Shown here piece by piece: positions 1-5,816 of a stretch of 33,134 nucleotides of DNA. Within the stretch, counting starts at the first letter, position 1. Every line of letters begins with the position of its first letter. The DNA lies in assembly GCA_021792795.1 (NCBI GenBank), contig JAJYUB010000036.1, forward strand, positions 1-33,134, read 5' to 3'. Position numbers and translations under genes: made by a program. The DNA comes from Acidobacteriota bacterium. Its GTDB lineage: Bacteria; Acidobacteriota; Terriglobia; Terriglobales; Acidobacteriaceae. The notes beneath the pieces are model-generated. The model was not told where the DNA came from. It saw only the letters and a program-made list of their open reading frames with translations, and searched no databases.

Positions 1-1076
1 AAAGCGTGGAAGCCTCTGACGCGCTGCGCATCCTGGAGCGCGAATCCAAGATGGAGAGTGTGTCTTTGACCGGAGTCCAGCGGCAGACACATGCGAAATA
101 TCGGGATGCCATACAAACACTGCGCGACTTACCGGAACAGGGTTTTGAGAAACTGGAGCGGCTTGGGGCCGTGCGTGAGGTGCCAGCCATCGAACGTGCG
201 CAAACGGTCGCGGACATCTATCGGGAAATGACGGCCAATCCAGACCGCCGCGTTCTCGTGGTCGCTGCCACGCATGAAGAAATTGGCCGGGTGACAGAGG
301 CCATCCGCCAGGATCGCAAAGAACATGGTGAGTTGGGAACAGCGAACCTCCTCGAACGCCATGTGCCTCTGCAATGGACGGAGGCACAGAAGCGCGATCC
401 GGCGAATTATAGCGAAGCGCAAATACTGCATTTCCATCGCGCGACGCATGGCGTCGATAGACATGATTCGTTCGAAGTCCGTCGCGTGGACGGCGATCGT
501 TTGATCGCTCGCAACGAACGCGGCCAGGAGGTCTCGCTGACAACAAAACAGGCATGGGCCTACTCCGTCCACGAACGTCAGCCGATAGAAGTTGCTGCGG
601 GCGACCGGCTTCTGCTGACCGGCAATCGCCGCAGTCCTGAATTTCAGGCCACGAATGGCGAATTGGTCACGGTGCGCGATGTCGAAGGCCGGAAGATTCA
701 TCTGGAAGATGGCAGAACCATTCCAGATAACTATCGTGAATTTGCGCATGGCTATGCTGTCACCGCCCATCGCAGTCAAGGAAAGACGGTGGATAGGGTC
801 ATCGTTTCCGCCGATGCGATGAAACAGGAACTCTTCTATGTGGCCGCATCGCGCGGACGCGAAGAGATTGCCATAGTCACCAGCGACCGTGAACGGCTGC
901 GAGAATCCCTCGGCATCTCGACCGCGCGTCCGTCAGCTACGGAGCTGGCCAGAGAATTGAGACCTGAACCCGCCGCCCACGAGCATGGCCTGGAGAAAAT
1001 GCCCGTGCAAAGGGTGCAGCAGCCGGAGCCAAACCCTGAAATCAGCCACCGCTATGACTTCGGACCGAGTTTGTAA
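1..1076 (+). CDS. MobF relaxase/helicase (TraI/TrwC type), C-terminal part only
   Basis: The reading frame is already open at the first complete codon, so the N-terminal relaxase domain and the Walker A region lie outside the window. What remains is the second RecA-like half of a RecD/TraI-type superfamily 1 helicase. The motif HGYAVTAHRSQG (codons from about base 744) and the later FYVAASRGREEIAIVTS are the motif V and VI regions that couple ATP use to DNA unwinding. The protein ends in RYDFGPSL. It would nick oriT and unwind the transferred strand during conjugation. It is clearly diverged from the complete relaxase at 18034-20751, so it belongs to a second mobilisation module rather than being a recent copy. 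The family is certain; whether the whole gene is intact cannot be seen. Confidence 0.85.
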   Translation, partial: SVEASDALRILERESKMESVSLTGVQRQTHAKYRDAIQTLRDLPEQGFEKLERLGAVREVPAIERAQTVADIYREMTANPDRRVLVVAATHEEIGRVTEAIRQDRKEHGELGTANLLERHVPLQWTEAQKRDPANYSEAQILHFHRATHGVDRHDSFEVRRVDGDRLIARNERGQEVSLTTKQAWAYSVHERQPIEVAAGDRLLLTGNRRSPEFQATNGELVTVRDVEGRKIHLEDGRTIPDNYREFAHGYAVTAHRSQGKTVDRVIVSADAMKQELFYVAASRGREEIAIVTSDRERLRESLGISTARPSATELARELRPEPAAHEHGLEKMPVQRVQQPEPNPEISHRYDFGPSL

Positions 1077-1157
1077 GACAGATGATTCTGGTCTTTGACA
1101 TGACAATAATTTTGACTTACAGGTATAGCAGCTTAAATTTGCTGATGTCAGTAGGAA

Positions 1158-1298
1158 GTGACATTCCCCGGATAAATGGAATGATGTGCCGAGGTCGGCA
1201 GGCGGTGTCAAGGGTCCTGACCGCAGTATGCGGCGGCTTTCGCCGCCCTTGACACCGCCTGAGCCTCGGCTATGCTCTCACTATCCGAGGAATGTCAC
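1158..1298. repeat. large nested inverted repeat, possible oriT or cruciform
   Basis: Outer arms: bases 1158-1174 (GTGACATTCC...) pair with 1282-1298 (...GGAATGTCAC), 16 of 17 positions matching. Middle arms: CAGGCGGTGTCAAGGG at 1199-1214 pairs perfectly with 1246-1261, and CCGAGG just outside it has a partner at 1264-1269. The centre holds two small hairpins: CCGCA/TGCGG at 1221-1233 and a GC-rich stem at 1232-1247. It starts 82 bp after the relaxase stop. The symmetry could serve as oriT, a replication or partition site, a strong bidirectional terminator or a small non-autonomous element. No flanking target duplication is visible. The structure itself is certain; the function is open. Confidence 0.75.
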
Positions 1299-1527
1299 AG
1301 TGATTTGTCCAGTCATTTTCAAGTTTCTGGCTTGATTTGTTTTCATTGGATGAAAAATTCGCCTGCTCCTATTATTCCTAAAACTACCTTCTACTACCTT
1401 CCATTCCTTTCGGCTCCTTTGGCGTCTTTCTACTCCAGTTTGCCATGTGGATAGGGCCGAAAAGTCCCAATATGCGGTAGTAGACATCCTGTACAGCCCA
1501 CTTCATTGTGGTTGTAGGAGTGTGCGA
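1299..1527. other. gene-free, AT-richer leader before the excisionase-like gene
   Basis: No convincing gene is seen in this stretch. Its base composition is visibly more AT- and pyrimidine-rich than its neighbours. It holds a 10-bp tandem repeat, ACTACCTTCT at 1383-1392 followed by ACTACCTTCC at 1393-1402, with a short inverted match GGTAGT at 1476-1481. These could be binding sites of the small helix-turn-helix protein that follows, but that is a guess. Confidence 0.4.
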
Positions 1528-1752
1528 ATGATGTTCGATTCTTCTTACTCTTTTGAGCCACTGCTCAACAGCGAACAGGCTGCGGCGCTGGTCAAAGTCC
1601 ATCCCAAGACTTTACAGCGATATGCCCGTCAAGGTCTCGTCGTTGGGTTGCGCGTCGGCAATCTCTGGCGTTTTCGAGCATCCGACCTCGACCGTTGCCT
1701 GCCGGTCACGGTAAGCTCGAACCAGCTATCCGTGCCGCCTCACCACCCTTGA
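1528..1752 (+). CDS. excisionase-like helix-turn-helix protein
   Basis: A 74-residue protein carrying a MerR/excisionase-type helix-turn-helix (HTH_17 style). The segment LLNSEQAAALVKVHPKTLQR forms the helices, YARQGLVVGLRVGNLWRF gives recognition helix and wing, and RASDLDRCL is the usual closing motif. The start is the first of two adjacent ATG codons, 7 nt after a GGAG at 1517-1520; the frame runs further upstream but without a better ribosome site. It lies 12 bp before the integrase on the same strand, the usual place of a recombination directionality factor. Likely role: helps the integrase excise the element and may regulate it. It could instead be a plain transcriptional regulator. Confidence 0.75.
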   Translation: MMFDSSYSFEPLLNSEQAAALVKVHPKTLQRYARQGLVVGLRVGNLWRFRASDLDRCLPVTVSSNQLSVPPHHP

Positions 1753-1764
1753 AATGGAGAGGAA

Positions 1765-2985
1765 ATGAGACGGACACGTTTTCAACATGGATGCCTCCAG
1801 CTTGCGGAGCGCAAGCGCGGTCAGCGCGCCTGGGAATACCGCTGGTATGAACCCTTGGCCGATGGCAGCCGCAGACGCCGCAGTCTGGTGGTTGGCAGTC
1901 TGGAACAATACCCTAACGAAGCAGCGGCAAAACGGGCTGTGGCTTCGCTGCTGGTCAACATCAACGCCGAAAGCCCACGCTTCGGTCTCGAACCTGTGAG
2001 TGTTCGGACTTTGATTGAACACTATCAGGAAAAAGAACTGCATGAGGCTTCCGGCAAAACCTTCGCTACCTGCGAAACGTACAAGGGCTACTTCAGAAAG
2101 TGGATTCTGCTCCGTTGGGGCGACTACCGACTGAAGGACGTGAAATCTGTTGCCGTGGAAGAGTGGCTGCGATCGCTCGATCTTTCCAACGGCAGCAAGG
2201 CAAAAATACGAAACATCATGCACGCCGTCTTCAATCACGCTGTCCGTTGGGAGTGGTACGACCGGAATCCGATTACGCATGTGCGTCAAAGCGCAAAGCG
2301 GATGCAGGTTCCAGCCGTGCTGACGATTGATGAAATTGAAGAGTTGCTGTTGAACCTCGAAGAGCCGACACACACAGCCGTATTGATTGCGGCGCTCACT
2401 GGCCTGCGAGTCAGCGAATTGCTTGCTCTCAAGTGGGAAGACATTGATTTCGAGAACTTCGAGATTCATGTCACCCGCTCGATTTCGCTGCAGCATGTGG
2501 GCGAGTGCAAGACAGAGGCATCGCGCAAACCGATTCCGCTGGATTCGCGTCTCGCGGAAGCCTTGTGGCGCTGGCGTACTTTGTCCGCTTACCCACAACT
2601 GCCGGACTGGGTTTTTGCCAGTCCGCACACGAACGGAAAGCAGCCCTATTGGCCGGGCACTTTGAACCGCTGGCATTTGCAGCCAGCGGTGAAGGCAGCC
2701 GGAATCAAGGGCAATATCGGCTGGCATACGTTCCGGCGCACCTATGCGACGCTCCTCAAGGCGAACGGTGAGGATGTCAAAACGGTGCAGGAGCTACTGC
2801 GACATGCCAACAGCGTTGTGACAATGAACCTTTATGCTCAGGCTGTGACTGACCTGAAGCGGAAGGCGCAGAGTCGCATCGTGGACATGCTGCTCGACAA
2901 TCACGATGAAAAACCGAGCACCCCTGCTATTGGAACAAAACGGACGTATGAAAAAATCCTTCAGCAGCGCAAGTTGTTGAAGTGA
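1765..2985 (+). CDS. int: tyrosine recombinase / integrase
   Basis: A 406-residue phage-type integrase with an N-terminal arm-binding region (about 1-75), a core-binding domain (about 76-160) and a catalytic domain (about 185-375). The full catalytic set is visible: Arg215 in LTGLRVSELL, Lys249 in the beta-hairpin ECKTEASRKP, His321 and Arg324 in HTFRRTYATL, His347 in LLRHANSVV and nucleophile Tyr357 in TMNLYAQAV. Ribosome site GGAGAGG lies just before the ATG. It follows the excisionase-like gene by 12 bp and ends one base before the tRNA-Glu 3' end, so the substrate attachment site directly adjoins the gene. It should catalyse site-specific integration and excision at tRNA-Glu. The protein appears intact. 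Confidence 0.95.
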   Translation: MRRTRFQHGCLQLAERKRGQRAWEYRWYEPLADGSRRRRSLVVGSLEQYPNEAAAKRAVASLLVNINAESPRFGLEPVSVRTLIEHYQEKELHEASGKTFATCETYKGYFRKWILLRWGDYRLKDVKSVAVEEWLRSLDLSNGSKAKIRNIMHAVFNHAVRWEWYDRNPITHVRQSAKRMQVPAVLTIDEIEELLLNLEEPTHTAVLIAALTGLRVSELLALKWEDIDFENFEIHVTRSISLQHVGECKTEASRKPIPLDSRLAEALWRWRTLSAYPQLPDWVFASPHTNGKQPYWPGTLNRWHLQPAVKAAGIKGNIGWHTFRRTYATLLKANGEDVKTVQELLRHANSVVTMNLYAQAVTDLKRKAQSRIVDMLLDNHDEKPSTPAIGTKRTYEKILQQRKLLK

Positions 2986-2986
2986 T

Positions 2987-3032
2987 TGGCGTCCCCGACG
3001 GGATTTGAACCCGTGTTATCGCCGTGAAAGGG
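2987..3032 (-). other. attachment-site core: 3' half of a tRNA-Glu gene
   Basis: Read on the minus strand this is tRNA-Glu from the anticodon loop to the end: loop CTTTCAC (anticodon UUC), stem GGCGA, variable TAAC, T arm ACGGG-TTCAAAT-CCCGT, acceptor CGGGGAC, discriminator G and encoded CCA. The two bases before the loop still pair, but further right the anticodon 5' strand, D arm and acceptor 5' strand are missing. It is therefore a truncated copy, not a working tRNA. Such 3' halves are the classic core sequence used by tyrosine integrases. Because the missing half would lie on the right, the DNA beyond 3032 is foreign to the tRNA gene. No second copy was seen in the window. Confidence 0.88.
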
Positions 3033-3202
3033 ACCCCGGCACTCGTAACTAACTGAAACCAATGAGTACGGTTGGCCTTATAAGGACGTTTTGGAGCTGT
3101 GGGGAACGCTTATCGAACCCTTAACGAACCCTTTTTCTGCCGTAGCAGTACGCGGGCGATAACACCGAATATGGCCGCAATTTCTGGCCTGAAATTCTGG
3201 AC

Positions 3203-3310
3203 TTTCCTGGGCGCGTGGATGTCATTTTCCATCTCCAGCAATTGCTGGCCCTGGCCCTGGAGCTGCCGCTTTCCGCCAGTTCGTCGTCCCCTCATGGGAG
3301 GATTGATGGC
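3203..3310. repeat. degenerate module, copy A (matches 4328-4420)
   Basis: Shares in the same order with copy B: TTTCCTGG, seven variable bases, GATGTCATTTT (3203-3228), then CGCTTTCCGCCAGTTC (3267-3282), then TCATGGG with a following GGAT. In copy B the last two blocks encode, on the minus strand, the PPMNGDELAES part of the ribbon-helix-helix protein. Here the same words PPM.GDDELAES can be read only across a frameshift. A 14-bp perfect palindrome CCAGCAATTGCTGG (3235-3248) sits in the part that differs. It looks like the remnant of a second, lost antitoxin-like gene. Confidence 0.6.
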
Positions 3311-3347
3311 ACACACCCGGCCAGTTGCTCGCGACCAACAACATGAA

Positions 3348-3369
3348 GGCAGGAAGACGGCAGGAAGAC
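3348..3369. repeat. 11-bp tandem duplication
   Basis: GGCAGGAAGAC occurs twice head to tail. It lies in the gene-free stretch 3033-3436, which otherwise contains only the decayed module copy A and the upstream region of the toxin-antitoxin pair. Only two units are present, so this is neither a microsatellite nor an iteron set. Confidence 0.6.
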
Positions 3370-3398
3370 GGCCTGGTTGAATTGTTAGCCCGTTGGAC

Positions 3399-3416
3399 GT
3401 ACACTTGTAGTGGTAC
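3399..3416. promoter_or_regulatory. candidate operator of the DUF1778-GNAT operon
   Basis: GTACACT, three bases, then AGTGGTAC form an imperfect inverted repeat (one extra G in the right arm), 21 bp before the antitoxin start. Antitoxins of this family usually repress their own operon by binding a short palindrome in this place. No clear -10/-35 pair was recognised. Confidence 0.35.
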
Positions 3417-3436
3417 GCCAAGACGGAGAAAACACC

Positions 3437-3745
3437 ATGCCTCGAACTTCAACTTTAGACAATCCAGAGAAACGCCGTATGCGCGGTGCGCGCCTTGGTT
3501 TTCGTGTGGATGCACAGACAAAGAAACTGGTAGAAAGGGCCGCTGCGCTGGAGCGCCGAAGCCTCACAGATTTTTGTTTGACCGTACTGACTCAGGCTAC
3601 GCAGGCCACAATTACCCGGCACGAAAGCATCGTGCTTTCTGAGCGTGATCGCGAAGTTTTTTTTGATACTCTGGTCCATTCTCCGAAGTCGAATGCGCGT
3701 CTCCGGCAAGCATTTCGATCTGCACAAGAGCGAATCGTCTCCTGA
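3437..3745 (+). CDS. DUF1778-family antitoxin (TacA/AtaR type)
   Basis: A 102-residue protein with an N-terminal ribbon-helix-helix region: the strand segment RLGFRVDAQTKKLVERAAAL is followed by ERRSLTDFCLTVLTQAT. The C-terminal part VLSERDREVFFDTLV is the typical segment that wraps the partner toxin. The start chosen is the ATG 8 nt after GGAG (3425-3428). The stop TGA shares its A with the toxin ATG (TGATG), so the two are translationally coupled. Family knowledge: the antitoxin neutralises a GNAT toxin and represses the operon. Nothing appears broken. Likely job here: stabilising the mobile element by post-segregational killing. Confidence 0.88.
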   Translation: MPRTSTLDNPEKRRMRGARLGFRVDAQTKKLVERAAALERRSLTDFCLTVLTQATQATITRHESIVLSERDREVFFDTLVHSPKSNARLRQAFRSAQERIVS

Positions 3746-4269
3746 TGGCGTCGGCGGAAGGATCTCTGTATCGGCTCGACCTGCTCGGCAAGCATCACGA
3801 CCGGGTAGCGTTCACCTGCGGAGTTGAGAGCCTGGACTCTTATTTGAAGACCCAGGCGACCCAAGACATGCGGCGGAAAGCAAATGCCGTGTTTGTCCTG
3901 GTTCCAGAGAATGCCCCAAGCAAGATTGCCGGTTACTTTACGCTCTGCGCATACGGCCTCGCTCCCGGAGCCATTCCGGAAACGGCGCAAAAACACATCC
4001 CGCGTTATCCAGTGGTCAGTGCGACCTTGATTGGTCGTCTTGCAGTCAGCGAACACTTACAGGGGCAGAGGCTCGGCTCTATGCTTCTAGCACAAGCGCT
4101 TCGGAAAGCCCATGAGAATGCCTCGGTGGTCGGTTCCTCAATGGTTGTCGTCGATGCGATTGACGATAGGGCGGTGCGGTTTTATCAGGCACATGGATTT
4201 ATAAAACTGCCAGAATCCATGCGGTTGATCTTACCCATGCGGACGATTGCCGAGCTGAAGTCCGAATAG
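3745..4269 (+). CDS. GNAT-family acetyltransferase toxin (TacT/AtaT type)
   Basis: A 174-residue GCN5-like N-acetyltransferase. The segment VSATLIGRLAVSEHLQGQRLG is the core strand and the acetyl-CoA pyrophosphate loop (Q107-GQRLGS). The motif RFYQAHGFIKLPE supplies Tyr147, the catalytic tyrosine position in this toxin family. The N-terminal CGVESLDSYLKTQA is also typical of TacT-type toxins. Characterised members acetylate the amino group of charged tRNAs and block translation; which tRNA this one would modify cannot be read from the sequence. It overlaps the antitoxin by one base and ends 34 bp before a convergent gene. It appears intact. Confidence 0.88.
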   Translation: MASAEGSLYRLDLLGKHHDRVAFTCGVESLDSYLKTQATQDMRRKANAVFVLVPENAPSKIAGYFTLCAYGLAPGAIPETAQKHIPRYPVVSATLIGRLAVSEHLQGQRLGSMLLAQALRKAHENASVVGSSMVVVDAIDDRAVRFYQAHGFIKLPESMRLILPMRTIAELKSE

Positions 4270-4303
4270 CCGAGCATCAATCACAACGCGCTCAAGAAGA
4301 TTT

Positions 4304-4684
4304 CTACGAGCGCGTCCGCAAGGGCATTTTCCTGGACGGTCTGATGTCATTTTTACGAGCGGCCTTGGAAGGATAAGGGCGGTCGCTTTCCGCCAGTTCA
4401 TCACCGTTCATGGGTGGATGGCTTTTCCCCAGACTGTCCAGAATTCCGATTGCTTCAGGAACATTCGCCCGGCGAGCACGCTCCCGGAAGAAAGTCTCCG
4501 TGCGTATCGCAGAAAGCTTTTCCGCCACCGCCACGTTGATCAATTGATTCAATGCGACACCTTCCTCCTCGGCGGTTCTGCGCGCTTCATCGAGCAACGA
4601 AGGTTGCAACCGGAGTGCAAAATTACTCGTTCTATTTCTCTTCCTGATTCCTCCCAAGGCTTCCTGCGGTGACTCAATGCCCAT
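4304..4684 (-). CDS. ribbon-helix-helix, HicB-like orphan antitoxin
   Basis: A 126-residue protein. The core TSNFALRLQPSLLDEARRTA followed by EEEGVALNQLINVAVAEKLS is a ribbon-helix-helix DNA-binding domain. RTETFFRERARRANVPEAI and LDSLGKSHPPMNGDEL are the usual tail of a family of small antitoxin-like proteins, which normally ends soon after GDEL. Here about 26 further residues rich in Arg, Ser and Pro follow, suggesting that the original 3' end was replaced. The ATG at 4684 is preferred; a TTG at 4726 would add 14 residues, and neither has a strong ribosome site. No toxin partner lies next to it: the next gene is the convergent GNAT toxin. Function as an antitoxin or regulator is inferred. 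Confidence 0.6.
   Translation of the reverse strand: MGIESPQEALGGIRKRNRTSNFALRLQPSLLDEARRTAEEEGVALNQLINVAVAEKLSAIRTETFFRERARRANVPEAIGILDSLGKSHPPMNGDELAESDRPYPSKAARKNDIRPSRKMPLRTRS
4328..4420. repeat. degenerate module, copy B (matches 3203-3310)
   Basis: Carries TTTCCTGG-N7-GATGTCATTTT at 4328-4353, CGCTTTCCGCCAGTTC at 4384-4399 and TCATGGG at 4408-4414, in the same order and orientation as copy A. It overlaps the 3' end of the ribbon-helix-helix gene. The two copies lie on either side of the DUF1778-GNAT pair. Confidence 0.6.
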
Positions 4685-5008
4685 GCTCAGTTGTAATGCG
4701 GCAGGTTCAAAATCGCAGCGATTCAAGGTGACGAGGAAATCCGCTAGCAGCGATACGCATTAACCAAGGCGCATCGCACCAGCTCGTCCGGGACTGCACT
4801 TGAAAATCGTTTTGAACTGTTATTGTCCGGAAGCACCGAAGTATCAGGACCGTCCGTGCCCAAAAACGATATCACAGGCAATACCACAGTTCAATGGGTT
4901 GCGCGTCACCTCCAAGCCCTGACTCCAAAAAACATCGCCGCAGGCCATCACTTGTAAGGGCAATCAGCTTAAGTGTGCATCATTGCCTCATTCTTTCTCC
5001 TCTACCCG
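4685..5008. other. gene-free region upstream of the transfer genes
   Basis: No gene with a plausible start and protein-like composition was found here. A weak promoter-like pair, TTGAAA at 4800-4805 and TATTGT at 4821-4826, has a spacer of only 15 bp. This stretch and the repeats that follow probably hold the main promoter of the transfer operon. Confidence 0.4.
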
Positions 5009-5043
5009 ATCCAAAAGGTTATCACCCAAATCCAAAAGGTTAT
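5009..5043. promoter_or_regulatory. two 14-bp direct repeats with a 21-bp period
   Basis: ATCCAAAAGGTTAT occurs exactly at 5009-5022 and 5030-5043. A period of 21 bp is two helical turns, so two protein molecules would sit on the same face of the DNA. The repeats end 71 bp before the VirB2 start, the first gene of the long transfer series. A regulator-binding site controlling the operon is the simplest reading; two units are few for replication iterons. Confidence 0.55.
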
Positions 5044-5114
5044 TGGACACGGAATCGGAGTTGGGCCTACTTTGTCGGCATATCGCGACCCGTCAAGGGC
5101 CGGTGGAGGTTCCG

Positions 5115-5456
5115 ATGCAGATTCCATTCCAGTCTTCTCATTCCCTCAAAATCCCAAACAAACGTCGCCACTTTAACTGGTGGCCAACCATCGTAATGGC
5201 CACTCTGCCATTGATCTTTCCCATTGCCGCTTACGCTCAAGTCGGCGGCTCGCCCTTCGATACCGGTTTCACCGCACTTGAAACTCTGTTCACCGGAACT
5301 GTTGCCCGAGTCGCCAGCCTGATTGCCATTGTGATCGGCGGGTACGGCTTTGCACATGGCGAACCCGGCGCGAAGAAGGCCCTCGCCGGTGTCGCCGCCG
5401 GGACTGGCATTGCCGTCCTCGCTGTGAACGTCCTGAGTTGGCTTTGGGGTGTGTAA
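5115..5456 (+). CDS. virB2: VirB2/TrbC-family conjugative pilin subunit
   Basis: A 113-residue pre-pilin. The signal region VMATLPLIFPIAAYAQ ends in a consensus AYA|Q cleavage site at about residue 43. Two membrane segments follow, LFTGTVARVASLIAIVIGGY and a second one, KKALAGVAAGTGIAVLAVNV, joined by the short hydrophilic turn HGEPGA. This is the VirB2/TrbC pattern. It forms the extracellular pilus after processing in the inner membrane. The ATG at 5115 follows GGAGG (5105-5109) by five bases. Longer readings to the left have no ribosome site and add a region of non-protein-like composition. It is the first structural gene of the type IV secretion series. Confidence 0.88.
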   Translation: MQIPFQSSHSLKIPNKRRHFNWWPTIVMATLPLIFPIAAYAQVGGSPFDTGFTALETLFTGTVARVASLIAIVIGGYGFAHGEPGAKKALAGVAAGTGIAVLAVNVLSWLWGV

Positions 5457-5513
5457 ACACAGCTCGCCCGTCCACTCTCAACCTTCGATCGCAGCGAGCA
5501 CAAAGAGGGGTTT

Positions 5514-5816
5514 ATGACAGACGTGAAGCCGCACCCAAGACGGACAAACCGGGTCTTCAAAAGCCTGCATAAGCCCCTCACCTATCTGGGCGTTGAACGC
5601 GGACTGTTTTATCTGGTCTGTGTTGGGGCAGTCGGCGTGTTCAACCTATTCAATTCGATCCTTGCTGGTATTGCTGTCTTCATCGGAGGCTATGCTTTCG
5701 GCCATTGGGTGACGAACAGCGATCCGGCGTTTCTGCGAATCTTGGCCAAGTCCGAAAAGTACAAGCCGCGCTATGACGCGGCGAAACAGAGCGTACCGCG
5801 CGTGGAGGTGGTCTGA
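5514..5816 (+). CDS. virB3: VirB3/TrbD-family inner-membrane T4SS protein
   Basis: A 100-residue protein beginning with a basic stretch and the signature HKPLTYLGVERGLFYLVCVG. Two closely spaced membrane helices (about residues 28-60) are followed by a short cytoplasmic tail with DPAFLRIL, as in VirB3. It works together with the VirB4 ATPase at the base of the secretion channel. The ATG follows GAGGGG by 3-4 bases. Its TGA overlaps the VirB4 ATG as TGATG, so the two are translationally coupled, a common arrangement for this pair. Confidence 0.88.
   Translation: MTDVKPHPRRTNRVFKSLHKPLTYLGVERGLFYLVCVGAVGVFNLFNSILAGIAVFIGGYAFGHWVTNSDPAFLRILAKSEKYKPRYDAAKQSVPRVEVV

Noticed and set aside
1726-2727. 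333-codon minus-strand reading frame
   Set aside because: It lies wholly opposite the integrase, whose catalytic residues are all in place. Composition is that of an antisense shadow.
2987-3075. Complete tRNA-Glu gene on the minus strand
   Set aside because: Only the part from the anticodon loop to CCA matches. The anticodon 5' strand pairs at two positions only, and no D arm or acceptor 5' strand follows.
3348-3369. CRISPR or iteron array
   Set aside because: Only two 11-bp units without spacers; no cas or replication initiator gene is present, and no CRISPR-like array was seen anywhere in the window.
3099-3421. Small genes on either strand before the toxin-antitoxin pair
   Set aside because: The frames run through the decayed module copy A and an 11-bp tandem duplication. 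No start with a good ribosome site and no family pattern was found.
4263-4376. Plus-strand frame reading EDFYERVRKGIFLDGLMSFL between the toxin and the orphan antitoxin
   Set aside because: It looks somewhat protein-like but has no start codon of its own, overlaps the toxin end and is opposite the antitoxin tail. At most a fragment.
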